A stretch of DNA of 64,000 bases, from NCBI GenBank assembly GCA_040004035.1, contig JAMPLN010000011.1. The stretch is one strand, 5' to 3'. Positions 17,780 to 26,539 of the stretch are shown piece by piece; positions within the stretch are counted from its first letter, which is position 1; each line of letters starts with the position of its first letter. A program made the translations under genes and the position numbers. The notes below the pieces were generated by a model that searched no databases, was not told the origin of the DNA, and was given only the letters and a program-made list of their open reading frames with translations. Source of the stretch: Microcoleus vaginatus_C. Lineage in GTDB: Bacteria > Cyanobacteriota > Cyanobacteriia > Cyanobacteriales > Microcoleaceae.

Positions 17780-18775
17780 TAAATCCCGCCTGTACCACTC
17801 ACACTTGTAGCTTAGTTGGCGAATTAATTCACCCCAACTAGCATCGCTGATGGCAAGAGCTAATTTATGGTTTTTCACCATATTTTTGATAGCTAAATCC
17901 TCAACTACAATCGTTTGGTTTTCACGAACGAGTCGAGTCGTTAGCTTGTGCAAGAAATCTTTACGCACATCAGTTATCTGCGCGTGGATTTTTGCTACTC
18001 GTTTCCGTGCTTTTTCTCGGTTGTTGCTTCCTTTTTGCTTGCGAGCCAAAGCTTTTTGCTTTCTTTTTAACTTCTTCCGTAGTTGTTTGAAAGGTTTGGG
18101 ATTGGTGATTTTATCGCCGTCGCTGGTAGCAATCAGGCTGGTAATCCCCACATCCAATCCAATAGCTTTATCTGACGAAAGGAAGTGGCTTGATTGTGTA
18201 GTCGTCCACGAGGATTGACACGAACCAGAGTCCAGCAGGTGTTAACTTCACCGTAATAGTTGACGGAGTACAACCTGCGGGAATTTGTTTGCTCCAACGA
18301 ATAGGTAACGGCTCGTTACATTTAGCCAAGAATACCTGTCCGTTTTTCCAACGGAAGGCAGACTTGGTAAATTCAGCGCTACCACCGTTATGCTTCTTCT
18401 TGAAATTAGGATACTTGGCTCGTCCTGCAAAGAAATTGGTGAACGCTGCCTGAAGATGGCGGAGTCCTTGCTGAAGAGGTACGCAGCTAACATCATTCAA
18501 GAAATCAAGTTCTTCCTCTTTCTTCCAGTTCGTCAGCATAGAGGAAGTTTCGCCGTAGCCAACTCTTTCCTGGCGTTCGTACCAAGATTTTGTGCGGTAA
18601 GCCAAAGCCTTGTTGTACACTAGCCGAGTACAGCCCATTGTCCGTCGCAAGAGGTTTTCTTGCTGGGCGGTGGGGTAGAATCGGTAGCGGTAGGCTTTTT
18701 CCATCTTCACACTCTAGCACGTCTTTTGTGAAGTTGGTTTTATGTCATATATTGTTGTTTATCTGCGGTGATTGA

Positions 18776-19603
18776 TTACCGATCGCCCTTTTGTTTAGCA
18801 ATTAAAGCTTTGGCTTGCTGCCACAGAGATTCTAACTCTTCTGGGGCATAATCTGACAAAGGTCGATCGCACGCAGCCTCCACCTTCGCAAACCGCTGCA
18901 CAAAGCGATCGTTCGTTCCCTGCAAAGCAGCCGACGGATCTAAATCGTACCAGCGAGCTAATTGAATCAACACAAACATAATATCTCCCAATTCTGACTG
19001 CTGCGCTGCCTTATCCTCGTGTTTGAGAGCGTGTTCAAATTCTGCCATTTCTTCGTGAAATTTATCCCAAACGCCGTCTACACTGTCCCAATCAAAACTC
19101 ACTTCCGCAGCTTTTTGAGAGATTTTCATACCGGCGGTGATCGGTGGCAAAGTGCTGGCATAACGGCTCATTTTCGAGGATAAAGTTGGCGGCTTTTCCG
19201 AAGTTGTGCCTTTTTCTGCTGCTTTGATTTTTTCCCAGTTTTCGTTGACTTCATCGACGCTGTTGAGTTCGACATCGCCGAAGACGTGGGGATGTCGCCG
19301 AATTAGTTTTTCTGTAATGCCCGCAGCGATTTCTGCGAAGGTAAACTGATTGGATTCGCTGGCAATTTGAGCTTGCAAAACTACCTGTAACAGTAAGTCG
19401 CCCAATTCTTCGACGATCGCATCTTTATCTCCTTTGCGAATCGCGTCGGCGGTTTCATAAGCTTCTTCGATTATGTGGGGAATGAGAGTTTCGGGAGTTT
19501 GGGCTAAATCCCAAGGACATCCGCCGTCTGGCGATCGCAATTTAGCTACAACTTCTATAAGTTCTTCGAGTGCTGTGAGCGATCGACTTTCAGAATTAGA
19601 CAT
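18776..19603 (-). CDS. mazG: Nucleoside triphosphate pyrophosphohydrolase MazG
   Basis: The 275-residue product has two MazG domains. The N-terminal one (about 18-125) carries CPWDLAQTPETLIPHIIEEAYE and EELGDLLLQV with the ExxE-x12-ExxD metal-binding pattern. The C-terminal one (about 160-265) carries EVSFDWDSVDGVWDK, EEMAEF and ELGDIMFVL. MazG hydrolyses noncanonical or excess NTPs to NMP and pyrophosphate, with Mg2+, in the cytoplasm. The stop lies only about 60 bp from the start of the tnpB relic, so that element landed just beyond the gene without harming it. Confidence 0.93.
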   Translation of the reverse strand: MSNSESRSLTALEELIEVVAKLRSPDGGCPWDLAQTPETLIPHIIEEAYETADAIRKGDKDAIVEELGDLLLQVVLQAQIASESNQFTFAEIAAGITEKLIRRHPHVFGDVELNSVDEVNENWEKIKAAEKGTTSEKPPTLSSKMSRYASTLPPITAGMKISQKAAEVSFDWDSVDGVWDKFHEEMAEFEHALKHEDKAAQQSELGDIMFVLIQLARWYDLDPSAALQGTNDRFVQRFAKVEAACDRPLSDYAPEELESLWQQAKALIAKQKGDR

Positions 19604-19674
19604 AATAATTTACCTTTTATATCAACCGCCCAGACGGTTATAACGTTGTTAAGCGCTCCAACCATTGATTTTAT

Positions 19675-19815
19675 TACATCTTCCTTCTTCCTTCTTCCGA
19701 CGGACATCGGACTGACATCCGTTACATCCCGTACATTGCTCGTTGCCGAACTTCCTTCTTCCTTCTGCTGATTGTATTACTTCTTCCTTCTTCCTTCTTC
19801 CTTTTTCCTTCTTCC
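19675..19815. repeat. CTTCCTTCTT-type short tandem repeats
   Basis: Runs of CTTCCTTCTTCC and variants occur around 19680-19700, 19750-19765 and 19782-19813. They are broken by other sequence (including two short ACATC-rich stretches). Such STRR-type tracts are common in filamentous cyanobacteria. The last run is inside the 3' end of the next gene. Confidence 0.8.
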
Positions 19816-20406
19816 TTGTGCTATGGATTTGCTAGATGTACGAGTGGGAGCTTTGATTTTGGGCCTCTTAATTGTCTTAGGACGGCCCAACCCGCTCAAT
19901 CCTTTCTTTTTGAATCTTTTGTAAGCCGATCCGCCCCAATCGCTCAGATAGTGGCTCATAGCGCCCAATTCTAGACCGATGTAAACGGCTAAAATTTCGA
20001 TGTGGTGTTCCCAGATCGATCGCCCGTAACTCAAAACCACATCCTGCCAATTCCAGCCTAAGTTCCCGACTTTTTCGGCAATTGCCAATCCCAACATTCC
20101 GAGAACCGCGATCCAGATAGCGAGGTACAAGATTCGCAAAGCAGTCCCGATCAGAGGGCCGTGGGACAAAAAAGAGCGGTGGCGCAGGCTTTTTTGGTAC
20201 GGGAGCCAAATCGGTTTGAACCATCCCCAGCGCTGATACTGGCAAGAGTAGATATCCAAGTCGGGGCCAAACATCAGACCGCCGAATAAGAAGCTGCCGG
20301 AAACGAGCAAAGTCAGGTTGCTGCTCTGAGTCTGGCCAAAGGTGAGGGCTGCCACCAAGGGCAAACTCCACAGGGTTATTTGATCGTGGGTGCGGCCAGA
20401 GGGCAT
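19777..20406 (-). CDS. DUF2227-like metal-binding membrane protein
   Basis: The 209-residue product has an N-terminal PSGRTHDQIT motif, FGPDLDI, and HRSFLSHGPLIG, then a late HYLSDW motif; the spread of His and Asp residues matches the metal-binding family (DUF2227) seen across cyanobacteria. Hydrophobic segments lie at about 12-46 and 85-110. The role is unknown. The C-terminal dozen residues (GRRKKEEGRRKK) are encoded by the short tandem repeat tract, so the original stop was probably overrun or replaced by repeat expansion; the true functional end is likely near the LGRPKTIKRPK region. Confidence 0.8.
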   Translation of the reverse strand: MPSGRTHDQITLWSLPLVAALTFGQTQSSNLTLLVSGSFLFGGLMFGPDLDIYSCQYQRWGWFKPIWLPYQKSLRHRSFLSHGPLIGTALRILYLAIWIAVLGMLGLAIAEKVGNLGWNWQDVVLSYGRSIWEHHIEILAVYIGLELGAMSHYLSDWGGSAYKRFKKKGLSGLGRPKTIKRPKIKAPTRTSSKSIAQGRRKKEEGRRKK

Positions 20407-20478
20407 TTAAAGTTTAGGATTTTTTTTACTTGATCTTTCTGAGTTACTGTGATATGATAAATCCCGGTGAGTGCAATT

Positions 20479-20550
20479 GGGTGATTAGCTCAGTGGTAGA
20501 GCGCCTGCTTTACACGCAGGATGCCGTAGGTTCAAATCCTACATTACCCA
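20479..20550 (+). tRNA. tRNA-Val (anticodon TAC)
   Basis: A 72-nt cloverleaf: acceptor GGGTGAT with ATTACCC plus A, D-arm GCTCAGTGGTAGAGC, anticodon loop TTTACAC in a GCCTGC/GCAGG stem, and T-loop GGTTCAAATCC. No CCA is encoded. Confidence 0.95.
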
Positions 20551-20736
20551 TCCGATAACTCAATATCAGCAGTTTCAGCCGTTTTTAGCCGTCAAGCCGA
20601 GAACGGCTGTTGCTGTTGAGAGTTGACTGTTAAATTGGGTGACCACTAAATTTAACATTCTGTGGCGGATGTCTCAAAAGTTGGCACCCAATGCTAGAAA
20701 ATTAATTTATTGATTTTCTTTTTTAGAACCTTGTAT

Positions 20737-21120
20737 ATGAAGCCTAAAATAACTAGCCCGATCGCTTGGCAGCAAGCTGAACTGCTCATGCAGCCAGCAA
20801 TGATCCGAGTGCTCGACAACATCCGCAAACAATTAGAGGGGTCTGTCTGGACGGGCACTTATCAAGAAGTGCAGATTCCAATTCCGGGCTATCAACTAAT
20901 TTTAGAGAATCAAGGCGAGCAAAGATGTGTCGATATTTGGGAACTTTGCTATCGAGTCTGCTTTGTCAACTACCAGCCCGCCCACACTCAACTGCAAAGC
21001 CAAGAAGTTGTAATTGATACTAGCTTGATTGAGGAGGACACGGGCGATGTAGATTGGAATCGTCTTGATGCCAAAACCAGTCAATTAATACAAGAAATAT
21101 TCGCCAATTTGAGCAAATAG
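20737..21120 (+). CDS. Conserved hypothetical protein, 127 residues
   Basis: The product is soluble with no signal or membrane segment. It has a helix near the start (WQQAELLMQPAMIRVLDNIRK), then YQEVQIPIPGYQLIL, and an acidic patch (EEDTGDVDWNRLD). It looks like a small alpha/beta protein typical of cyanobacterial genomes, but I do not recognise a named family. The ATG at 20737 is chosen because the upstream in-frame TTG at 20710 has no clear ribosome site. It precedes the ygfZ-like gene by 84 bp, a gap filled by heptamer repeats, so co-transcription is possible. Confidence 0.7.
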   Translation: MKPKITSPIAWQQAELLMQPAMIRVLDNIRKQLEGSVWTGTYQEVQIPIPGYQLILENQGEQRCVDIWELCYRVCFVNYQPAHTQLQSQEVVIDTSLIEEDTGDVDWNRLDAKTSQLIQEIFANLSK

Positions 21121-21160
21121 TCATTTGTCAGTTGACAAGAAAGCAGTAGTTAACAGTCCT

Positions 21161-21195
21161 CAGTCAACAGTCAACAGTCAACAGTCAACAGTCAA
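21161..21195. repeat. Five tandem CAGTCAA heptamers
   Basis: Five perfect copies of CAGTCAA run from 21161 to 21195, ending nine bases before the ygfZ start codon. They occupy the place where a ribosome site would be expected. Heptamer tracts of this kind are a common cyanobacterial repeat. Confidence 0.9.
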
Positions 21196-21204
21196 CAAAA
21201 TCTT

Positions 21205-22254
21205 ATGATTCAAGAATTGCACGACATTCAAGCAGCAGGCGGTGCTACTTTTGCAGAGTTAACAACCAAAGAAATTGTGCCAGTCAGTTTTGGTAACGAC
21301 GCAGAAGCGATCGCAGCAACTAAAAAAGGTGTGGCTTTGTACGATCGCACTCACTGGGGACGCATTCAAATCTCAGACAGCGATCGACTGCGGTTCTTGC
21401 ACAATCAAAGTACCAATAACTTCAATATACTCAAACCCGGTCAAGGTTGCGACACCGTTTTCGTGACTTCCACCGCCCGGACGATCGACCTCGCCACCGC
21501 TTATGCTACAGAAGATGCTGTACTGCTGCTAGTTTCAGCCAACCGCCGCCGCCAACTGCTGGAATTGCTCGATCGCTATATTTTCCCAATGGATCGCGTC
21601 GAGTTAACAGATTTAACCGATACAACTGTTGCTTTCAGTTTCCTCGGTCCGGAAAGCACTCAACTACTCGAAAAAATCGGAGTTACCGAACTAGAAAATC
21701 AACCTTACGCTACTCACAAATTGATAAATTTTGCAGGTATGGACATCCGAGTTGCGGTTGGTAGCGGTTTAGCAACTCCCGGATACACGTTAATTGCGCC
21801 AGCAAGCGATGCAGCCAACTTGTGGCAGGAATTAGTCAAAGCTGGGGCCGTACCGATGGGCGATCGAGTTTGGGAACAACTGCGAATTGAACAAGGACGC
21901 CCCGCACCCGATTTTGAAATCACAGATGATTACAACCCCCTAGAAGCCCGCCTTTTACACACAATTACCTATGACAAAGGCTGCTACATAGGTCAAGAAA
22001 CTATTGCCCGGTTGAACACCTATAAAGGAGTCAAACAGGAACTTTGGGGCGTGCAGTTGAGCGGTGCGGTTGAACCCGGAACAGCAGTCACAATTGGAGA
22101 GGAAAAAGTCGGCAAACTCACCAGTTTTACGGAAACTGAATCCGGCTTTTTTGGTCTTGCTTACATACGCACAAAAGCGGGCGGCGAAGGGCTTAAAGTG
22201 CAAGTCGGATCGGTGTCAGGCGAAGTAGTAAATGTACCTTTCTTGAGTTCGTAG
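21205..22254 (+). CDS. ygfZ: YgfZ/GcvT-like folate-binding protein
   Basis: The 349-residue product has the GcvT fold with an N-terminal domain (GVALYDRTHWGRIQISDSDRLR, LHNQSTN) and the YgfZ signature KGCYIGQE near residue 260, whose Cys is essential in the family. This group uses tetrahydrofolate in maintenance of certain Fe-S enzymes rather than glycine cleavage. The absence of the T-protein catalytic Asp region and the short C-terminal part favour YgfZ over GcvT. The start is placed at the ATG after the heptamer repeats, since the alignment begins there (IQELHDIQAAGGATF). There is no strong Shine-Dalgarno sequence. Confidence 0.85.
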   Translation: MIQELHDIQAAGGATFAELTTKEIVPVSFGNDAEAIAATKKGVALYDRTHWGRIQISDSDRLRFLHNQSTNNFNILKPGQGCDTVFVTSTARTIDLATAYATEDAVLLLVSANRRRQLLELLDRYIFPMDRVELTDLTDTTVAFSFLGPESTQLLEKIGVTELENQPYATHKLINFAGMDIRVAVGSGLATPGYTLIAPASDAANLWQELVKAGAVPMGDRVWEQLRIEQGRPAPDFEITDDYNPLEARLLHTITYDKGCYIGQETIARLNTYKGVKQELWGVQLSGAVEPGTAVTIGEEKVGKLTSFTETESGFFGLAYIRTKAGGEGLKVQVGSVSGEVVNVPFLSS

Positions 22255-22428
22255 TTGCGCTCGGTTGCCTGTTGACGCCGCAGCGCCAAAAACTTTTTTG
22301 TTGAGGTTGAGTTGGGAAAAATGCTAACACCACAAATTGACAGCAAGTCCTATCTTTAGATAGATTTGCGAACCAACAACAGCAATTATTCTGTATAACA
22401 GTCATTACAGAAAAAACAGAGTTTTTCA

Positions 22429-22806
22429 ATGAAAAAGTTTACATCACGCTTAGTTACAACTTGCCTGCGAGTAGGAATAATCTTTGCTTTAGGAATAGCG
22501 CTGATTTTTAGCTCCGAATTGGAATTTTCGGGCAACAAAATGCAAGCGATCGCTACATCTTTAACCCCTGAAGCTAAGTCTTACGAAGTTGCCCGTCCCG
22601 CTCGGCAGCAAACAAGCGATACAGAGAAGGATGCCACGGGTGTACTTGACAATATCCGAGAAAAGCTGAATCTAGACCAACCTATTGCCCCCAGTACCAA
22701 AAAATTTATAGAATCGGTAAAAGATAACGTGGGCGAAGCAGTTACGCCGGGACAGGAAGCAGTAGAAAAAGCGGCAGATCGAGGTAGCAGCGATCGCGCC
22801 AACTAA
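22429..22806 (+). CDS. Small exported protein of unknown function
   Basis: The 125-residue product starts with a hydrophobic segment (about residues 12-30, RVGIIFALGIALIFSS) suited to a signal peptide or membrane anchor. The rest is hydrophilic and helix-prone, with a NIREKLNLDQPI stretch and a Lys/Glu/Ala-rich tail containing SVKDNVGEAVTPGQEAVEKA. This amphipathic repeat-like pattern recalls low-complexity stress or envelope proteins but I cannot name the family. It is monocistronic: a hairpin follows at 22842-22859. Confidence 0.65.
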   Translation: MKKFTSRLVTTCLRVGIIFALGIALIFSSELEFSGNKMQAIATSLTPEAKSYEVARPARQQTSDTEKDATGVLDNIREKLNLDQPIAPSTKKFIESVKDNVGEAVTPGQEAVEKAADRGSSDRAN

Positions 22807-22841
22807 TTCAATCGCATCCAGTTTTCAAATATCATATTCTT

Positions 22842-22859
22842 AGTCCGCCTGCGCGGACT
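22842..22859 (+). terminator. Hairpin after the small exported-protein gene
   Basis: AGTCCGC-CTGC-GCGGACT gives a 7-bp stem followed by TTGTTTG. It is a possible Rho-independent terminator and also lies just before the DUF72 gene. Confidence 0.55.
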
Positions 22860-22893
22860 TTGTTTGTTGAGTAGCGATTTCCAGATCCGAATC

Positions 22894-23655
22894 ATGGAAG
22901 GGATAATGAACCCGGATTCGATTGTTCACATCGGCACTTCAGGTTGGAGTTACGACCATTGGGAAGGTGTGCTTTATCCCCACCAGCAACCGCCTCGCTC
23001 TAGGCTCGATTGCTATATCCAGCACTATCAAACTGTCGAAGTTAATAGCACCTACTACCGCTGGCCACCAAACACTACCTTTACTAACTGGCGAGAGCGC
23101 CTCCCCCAAGGATTTTTGATGACCGTAAAAGCGCCCCGTGGTCTAACCCACTCCAAGCGTCTTTACTCACCAGAAAAGTGGTTGGAACGGATGAGCGAGG
23201 GACTTCAATGTCTGGGCGATCGACTGGGTATTCTGCTCGTCCAACTTCCTCCCCAGTTCGCCTGCGACTCTGCCCGCCTAGCTTACTTTCTAGAACAGGT
23301 GCCCTCCTGGATCAAAGTAGCTGTGGAATTCCGACACCCAAGCTGGCACACAGAAGAGGTATTTTCGCTGCTGGAACGCTCTGGAGCGGCTTACTGCGTG
23401 ATGAGCGGGGCCCACCTTCCGTGTATCCTGCGCGCAACGGGCTCATTCGTCTATGTGCGCCTCCACGGCCCCGACGCCAACAATCTCTACGGCGGCTCCT
23501 ACTCGGATGATGATTTGCATTGGTGGGCCGATCGCATCCACGAGTGGGAAAGTCAAGGGCGAAGCGTGTTCGTCTACTTCAACAACGACGGAGAGGGAAA
23601 TGCAGTTCGCAACGCTTCAAAGCTGAAAACCTTTGTGGAGAACCGTATTTCCTGA
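22894..23655 (+). CDS. DUF72 (YecE-like) family protein
   Basis: The 253-residue product (from ATG 22894) is a TIM-barrel of the DUF72 family: HIGTSGWSYDHWEG at the start, VEVNSTYYRWPP, FLMTVKAPRGLTH, the ILLVQLPPQF strand, VEFRHPSW and FVYVRLHGP, ending with a YFNNDGEGNAVRNA motif. The function is not known; a phosphohydrolase- or nuclease-like TIM barrel has been suggested only from fold. The earlier TTG at 22864 and the later ATG at 22906 are alternatives; the chosen start leaves the conserved core complete. Confidence 0.88.
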   Translation: MEGIMNPDSIVHIGTSGWSYDHWEGVLYPHQQPPRSRLDCYIQHYQTVEVNSTYYRWPPNTTFTNWRERLPQGFLMTVKAPRGLTHSKRLYSPEKWLERMSEGLQCLGDRLGILLVQLPPQFACDSARLAYFLEQVPSWIKVAVEFRHPSWHTEEVFSLLERSGAAYCVMSGAHLPCILRATGSFVYVRLHGPDANNLYGGSYSDDDLHWWADRIHEWESQGRSVFVYFNNDGEGNAVRNASKLKTFVENRIS

Positions 23656-23756
23656 CAGACGCTAATTGAAACCGTTCCCATTCTTTTGGGCGCATTCAAA
23701 AACGCTCTGCAGTTCCCTGAAGCTGAATTAGAAATCGGAGATGGCGTTCGTCTAGG

Positions 23757-24069
23757 TTATTGTTTGACGATCGCACTCACCCCGAACCCGCACATCCAAC
23801 TCAACATCACCCAGCACAAGCCGATCGCATTCAGCTCAACATTACTGAACACTTTTGCTTCCATTTCAAACAAATCCCGTAGGGTGCGCTTGACATTGGG
23901 AAACACGAAAAACTCCGTCAGTTTCTCGATGCCATAATTAAACGCTTTGTAGCGGTGTTTGAAGTACAGTTCCACCTTCCCTCGGTTCCAACAATCCCAG
24001 CAAGTTGATGGCAACATCTGAGCAATGCGCTCTCACATCCCGCTGCACTTCGGCTATCCCTTCCTCCAT
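23757..24069 (-). pseudogene. Frameshifted coding remnant of unknown family
   Basis: On the minus strand an ATG (24069) opens MEEGIAEVQRDVRAHCSD through INLLGLLEPR. A different frame then continues as KVELYFKHRYKAFNYGIEKL, LTEFFVFPNVKRTLRD and FEMEAKVFSNVELNAIG to a stop at 23757. Both parts have coding-like composition and fit end to end with one shift near 23970. I do not recognise the family. It lies in a 1.4-kb region that otherwise holds only repeats. Confidence 0.4.
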
Positions 24070-24271
24070 TAGTCGAGTCGTAATTCCAATTTTAGAGAAT
24101 GAGTGAGGAAACTTTAAAAATTTATGGACAGACTGAAACGGACTTGCAATGCTGTATCAGCCATCCGCTACAGACAGGAATTTTCAAGGCAAGCGTTGTT
24201 TTTTGGACGCTTGCTACACAAACGCCCAACTCTAACTTAACTGCTTATAGCGAAGTATACACTTGATTGTG

Positions 24272-24888
24272 GTTATAAGTCCCTCTAAAGAATTATTTGT
24301 ATATTCTCCTGAAGACAGATGATAGCAGCGACCAAGGTAAATAACATACAAAGTGTACAGAGTTATTAGGTAATCTAAAGACATAATTTAAAAGTAGTCT
24401 ATTTGCGCCTTGTAGGAAAGACATTCGACTTACGCACTTGCCCAAGCTAAACCAAGTGGCAGTCTGTGGCGTACTTTTGTGCCTTACTTCAGGTTAATGA
24501 CTACTTGATATTTGATACTTAATTAATTAAGTTTACCTAATTTCTTCTTTCTCTGTTCTACCTGTCAGACCCTAATTACCCTGTTGTTATAAGTACCTCT
24601 AAAGAATTGTTTGTAGATTCTCCTGAATACGGAGGATAGCAGCGACCAAGGGAAATAACATCAAAGTCTACAGAGTTATTGGGGAATCTAAAGCCAGGAT
24701 TAAAAGCACTCTATTTGCGCCTTATAGGACATACATTCGGCTTACGCACTTGCCAAAGTTGAACAAAGTTGCAGTAGGTCGCGTACTCTTGTGCCTTACT
24801 TCAGGTTAATGACCCATTGAGCTTTGATTATTAATTAGGTTTACCTGATTTTTTCTTTCTCTGCTCTATCTGTCACACCCTAATTACC
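24272..24888. repeat. Imperfect tandem duplication with 314-bp period
   Basis: GTTATAAGT(C/A)CCTCTAAAGAATT at 24272 and 24586 starts two copies, each ending in CCTAATTACC (24571-24580 and 24879-24888). Both contain AGATTCTCCTGAA- or ATATTCTCCTGAA-like, ATAGCAGCGACCAAGG, TCTATTTGCGCCTTRTAGGA and TTGTGCCTTACTTCAGGTTAATGA blocks. They differ at scattered bases and small indels. No open frame runs through either. The 24070-24271 and 24889-25033 flanks hold no recognised gene. Confidence 0.85.
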
Positions 24889-25033
24889 ATCTGGTAATAC
24901 GCTTCTTTGTAGATGGCACAAAGGATACGCGAAATTTTCGCAGTTTGAGACATTTGTGTTGGCTGTAGGTCATTGGGTATACCCAGACCGATCAATCTTC
25001 CTTTTACCTTATCACACTTATTTAAGAAATCTC

Positions 25034-26539
25034 ATGGTTAACTTACTCAGACCGCCCAGTGTTTCTTCAAGTTCTCGCTTCGGTACTGTAACTGGTTTGT
25101 GGAGGCAACAGTCTCTTTACGACAGGAGGGCGCTTAAGACTGGTATCGTCCATTTCGGGCCAGGTCGTTTTTTTAGGGGGCATCTTGCCTACATTATACA
25201 TACCTATCTTGCACAGAAGGATTCCCAAGAGCAGAGATGGGGGATTTGTGGGGTTAGCCTCAAGAGTCAACAGACCATTACTAGGTTGAAACCGCAGAGA
25301 TTCCTTTACACTTTGACCAAACACTCTAGTTGCGCTCAAAATCGTGAGGAAGCTGAAGTTATCGGTTCTATCAGGGAAATAGTTAATGGTAGAGAGAAGT
25401 GCGAGTATGTGCTTGAAAAAATGGCGTCTCCCTCTGTGCATCTGGTGACTCTTACTATTACTCAAGGAGGCTACCATCTAGACAAGAATTTTAATCTCGA
25501 CACAGCGAATGAAGACATCGCGCACGATTTGCGAAATCCTTCCACTCCAACAACTGCAATTGGCTTTATAGTAGAGGCGCTACGCCGACGACGCGATCGC
25601 AAAATGACCCCCTTCACCACACTTTCTTGCGACAACCTCCCAAGAAACGGGGAGATCCTGCGAAAAGCCGTGCTAGCTTACGCTGATATGATCGATCCTC
25701 AACTTGCAGAATATATCAGGGATAACGCCACGTTCCCTAATTCGGTTGTAGACAGGATTGTGCCTCAAGAGCAAGAATCCGACTATAACTACCCCAGCCG
25801 ACTGTTGCAAGTTCGCGATCGCGCGCCCATTGTAACCGAACCATTTTGGCAGTTTGTCGTGGAAGACAAATTCACAGGCGATCGACCCAAGTGGGAAGAT
25901 ACGGGGGTGATTATGACTAGCGACATCACTCCCTTTCTGTATATGAAGTCGAGATTCTTGAATGCAGTACACTCCTTCATCGCCTGTTTAGCTGTAAGAG
26001 CAGGTATAGAGTATATGCACGAGGCGATCGCGGTACCAGAATTCCAGTTGTTTACTCGGCTTCTCATGGACGATATCGCAGCAGCAACACCAGTGCCTCG
26101 CCAGATGTGTGAACAATATATGGAACAGGTGTTACTAAGGCTCAGTAACGAGGATCTTCCCGATACGACTGAGAGAATCTCTTCAGAAACCTGTAGGAAA
26201 GTAGGCAAGTATATATTTCCGATACTTCAGGATGCTTATAGCCGAAAGGTCAGCATGAAGCGGATTATACTTCCCGTTGCGGCGTGGCTGCTTGCAGTCA
26301 GAGAAGAGGCGTGCGAGTCTGGTCAACCCTATCATGCCAAGGATACCCAAAGCGCAATTACAGCGATTCAAGAAGGCGCAGTGATTAGCGGGATTCTGGG
26401 ATTGCAGAATTGCGAACAGACAGAGTTTGTAGATAATGAATGCCACAGGGCTTTGCAAGATCTTCAGACCCACGGACTATTGACTACGCTTAAAAATTAC
26501 AGTGAGGGAGGTCTTTTAAATGAAACCGTTTCAGCATGA
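25034..26539 (+). CDS. Mannitol dehydrogenase-family polyol oxidoreductase 1
   Basis: The 501-residue product (ATG 25034) belongs to the long-chain mannitol dehydrogenase family, NAD(P)+-dependent enzymes that oxidise mannitol, arabitol or uronate-derived polyols. The N-terminal Rossmann region shows GIVHFGPGRFFRGHLAYI. The C-terminal helical domain holds the catalytic KxxxxNxxHS motif as MKSRFLNAVHSFIAC, with FPNSVVDRIVP and SCDNLPRNGEIL before it. The earlier TTG at 24956 is rejected because the conserved region starts after the ATG. It overlaps the HAD gene by 20 bp, so the two are one operon. Distinction between mannitol 2-dehydrogenase and D-arabitol 4-dehydrogenase cannot be made from sequence. 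Confidence 0.9.
   Translation: MVNLLRPPSVSSSSRFGTVTGLWRQQSLYDRRALKTGIVHFGPGRFFRGHLAYIIHTYLAQKDSQEQRWGICGVSLKSQQTITRLKPQRFLYTLTKHSSCAQNREEAEVIGSIREIVNGREKCEYVLEKMASPSVHLVTLTITQGGYHLDKNFNLDTANEDIAHDLRNPSTPTTAIGFIVEALRRRRDRKMTPFTTLSCDNLPRNGEILRKAVLAYADMIDPQLAEYIRDNATFPNSVVDRIVPQEQESDYNYPSRLLQVRDRAPIVTEPFWQFVVEDKFTGDRPKWEDTGVIMTSDITPFLYMKSRFLNAVHSFIACLAVRAGIEYMHEAIAVPEFQLFTRLLMDDIAAATPVPRQMCEQYMEQVLLRLSNEDLPDTTERISSETCRKVGKYIFPILQDAYSRKVSMKRIILPVAAWLLAVREEACESGQPYHAKDTQSAITAIQEGAVISGILGLQNCEQTEFVDNECHRALQDLQTHGLLTTLKNYSEGGLLNETVSA

Larger units (their letters stand above)
16163..18710 (-). pseudogene. TnpB RNA-guided nuclease gene, frameshifted and split by an IS
   Basis: The N-terminal part (18710 to 18168) carries the HTH_OrfB start (AYRYRFYPTAQQ) and the beta-barrel/helical region. 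A frameshift between about 18170 and 18180 separates it from the middle part (18157 to 17762) with the first RuvC aspartate (GLDVGITSL) and the RuvC glutamate (VVEDLAIKNM). An ISAzo13-type element then interrupts the gene; after it, KIDRWFPSSKRCGNCGH and CSTCGTNHDRDINAAKNI complete the zinc ribbon and last RuvC aspartate. Removing the insertion and one TAA copy joins the frame exactly (YRRDL-IKIDRW). TnpB is a small RNA-guided DNA nuclease that promotes element retention. This copy must be inactive. Confidence 0.85.
16118..18720 (-). mobile_element. IS200/IS605-type element with tnpB only, interrupted
   Basis: The right end has a hairpin (minus strand: GAATCCCCGTACC ... GGTCGGGG) followed by GGATGTCAA, the typical tip of cyanobacterial IS200/IS605 elements; the tip is placed near 16118. 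The tnpB reading frame spans 16163-18710. No tnpA transposase is present, so the element is a non-autonomous tnpB carrier. The left end is not resolved and lies between 18710 and 18776. A guide (omega) RNA would be expected over the 3' end of tnpB and the right end. Confidence 0.65.

Noticed and set aside
19675..19815. Possible CRISPR-like array from regularly repeated CTTCCTTCTT tracts
   Set aside because: The units are short, directly adjacent and lack unique spacers of equal size; no cas gene is present. It is a short tandem repeat tract.
24272..24888. Possible two-unit CRISPR array or duplicated gene
   Set aside because: The period is 314 bp, there are only two copies and no open frame crosses them.
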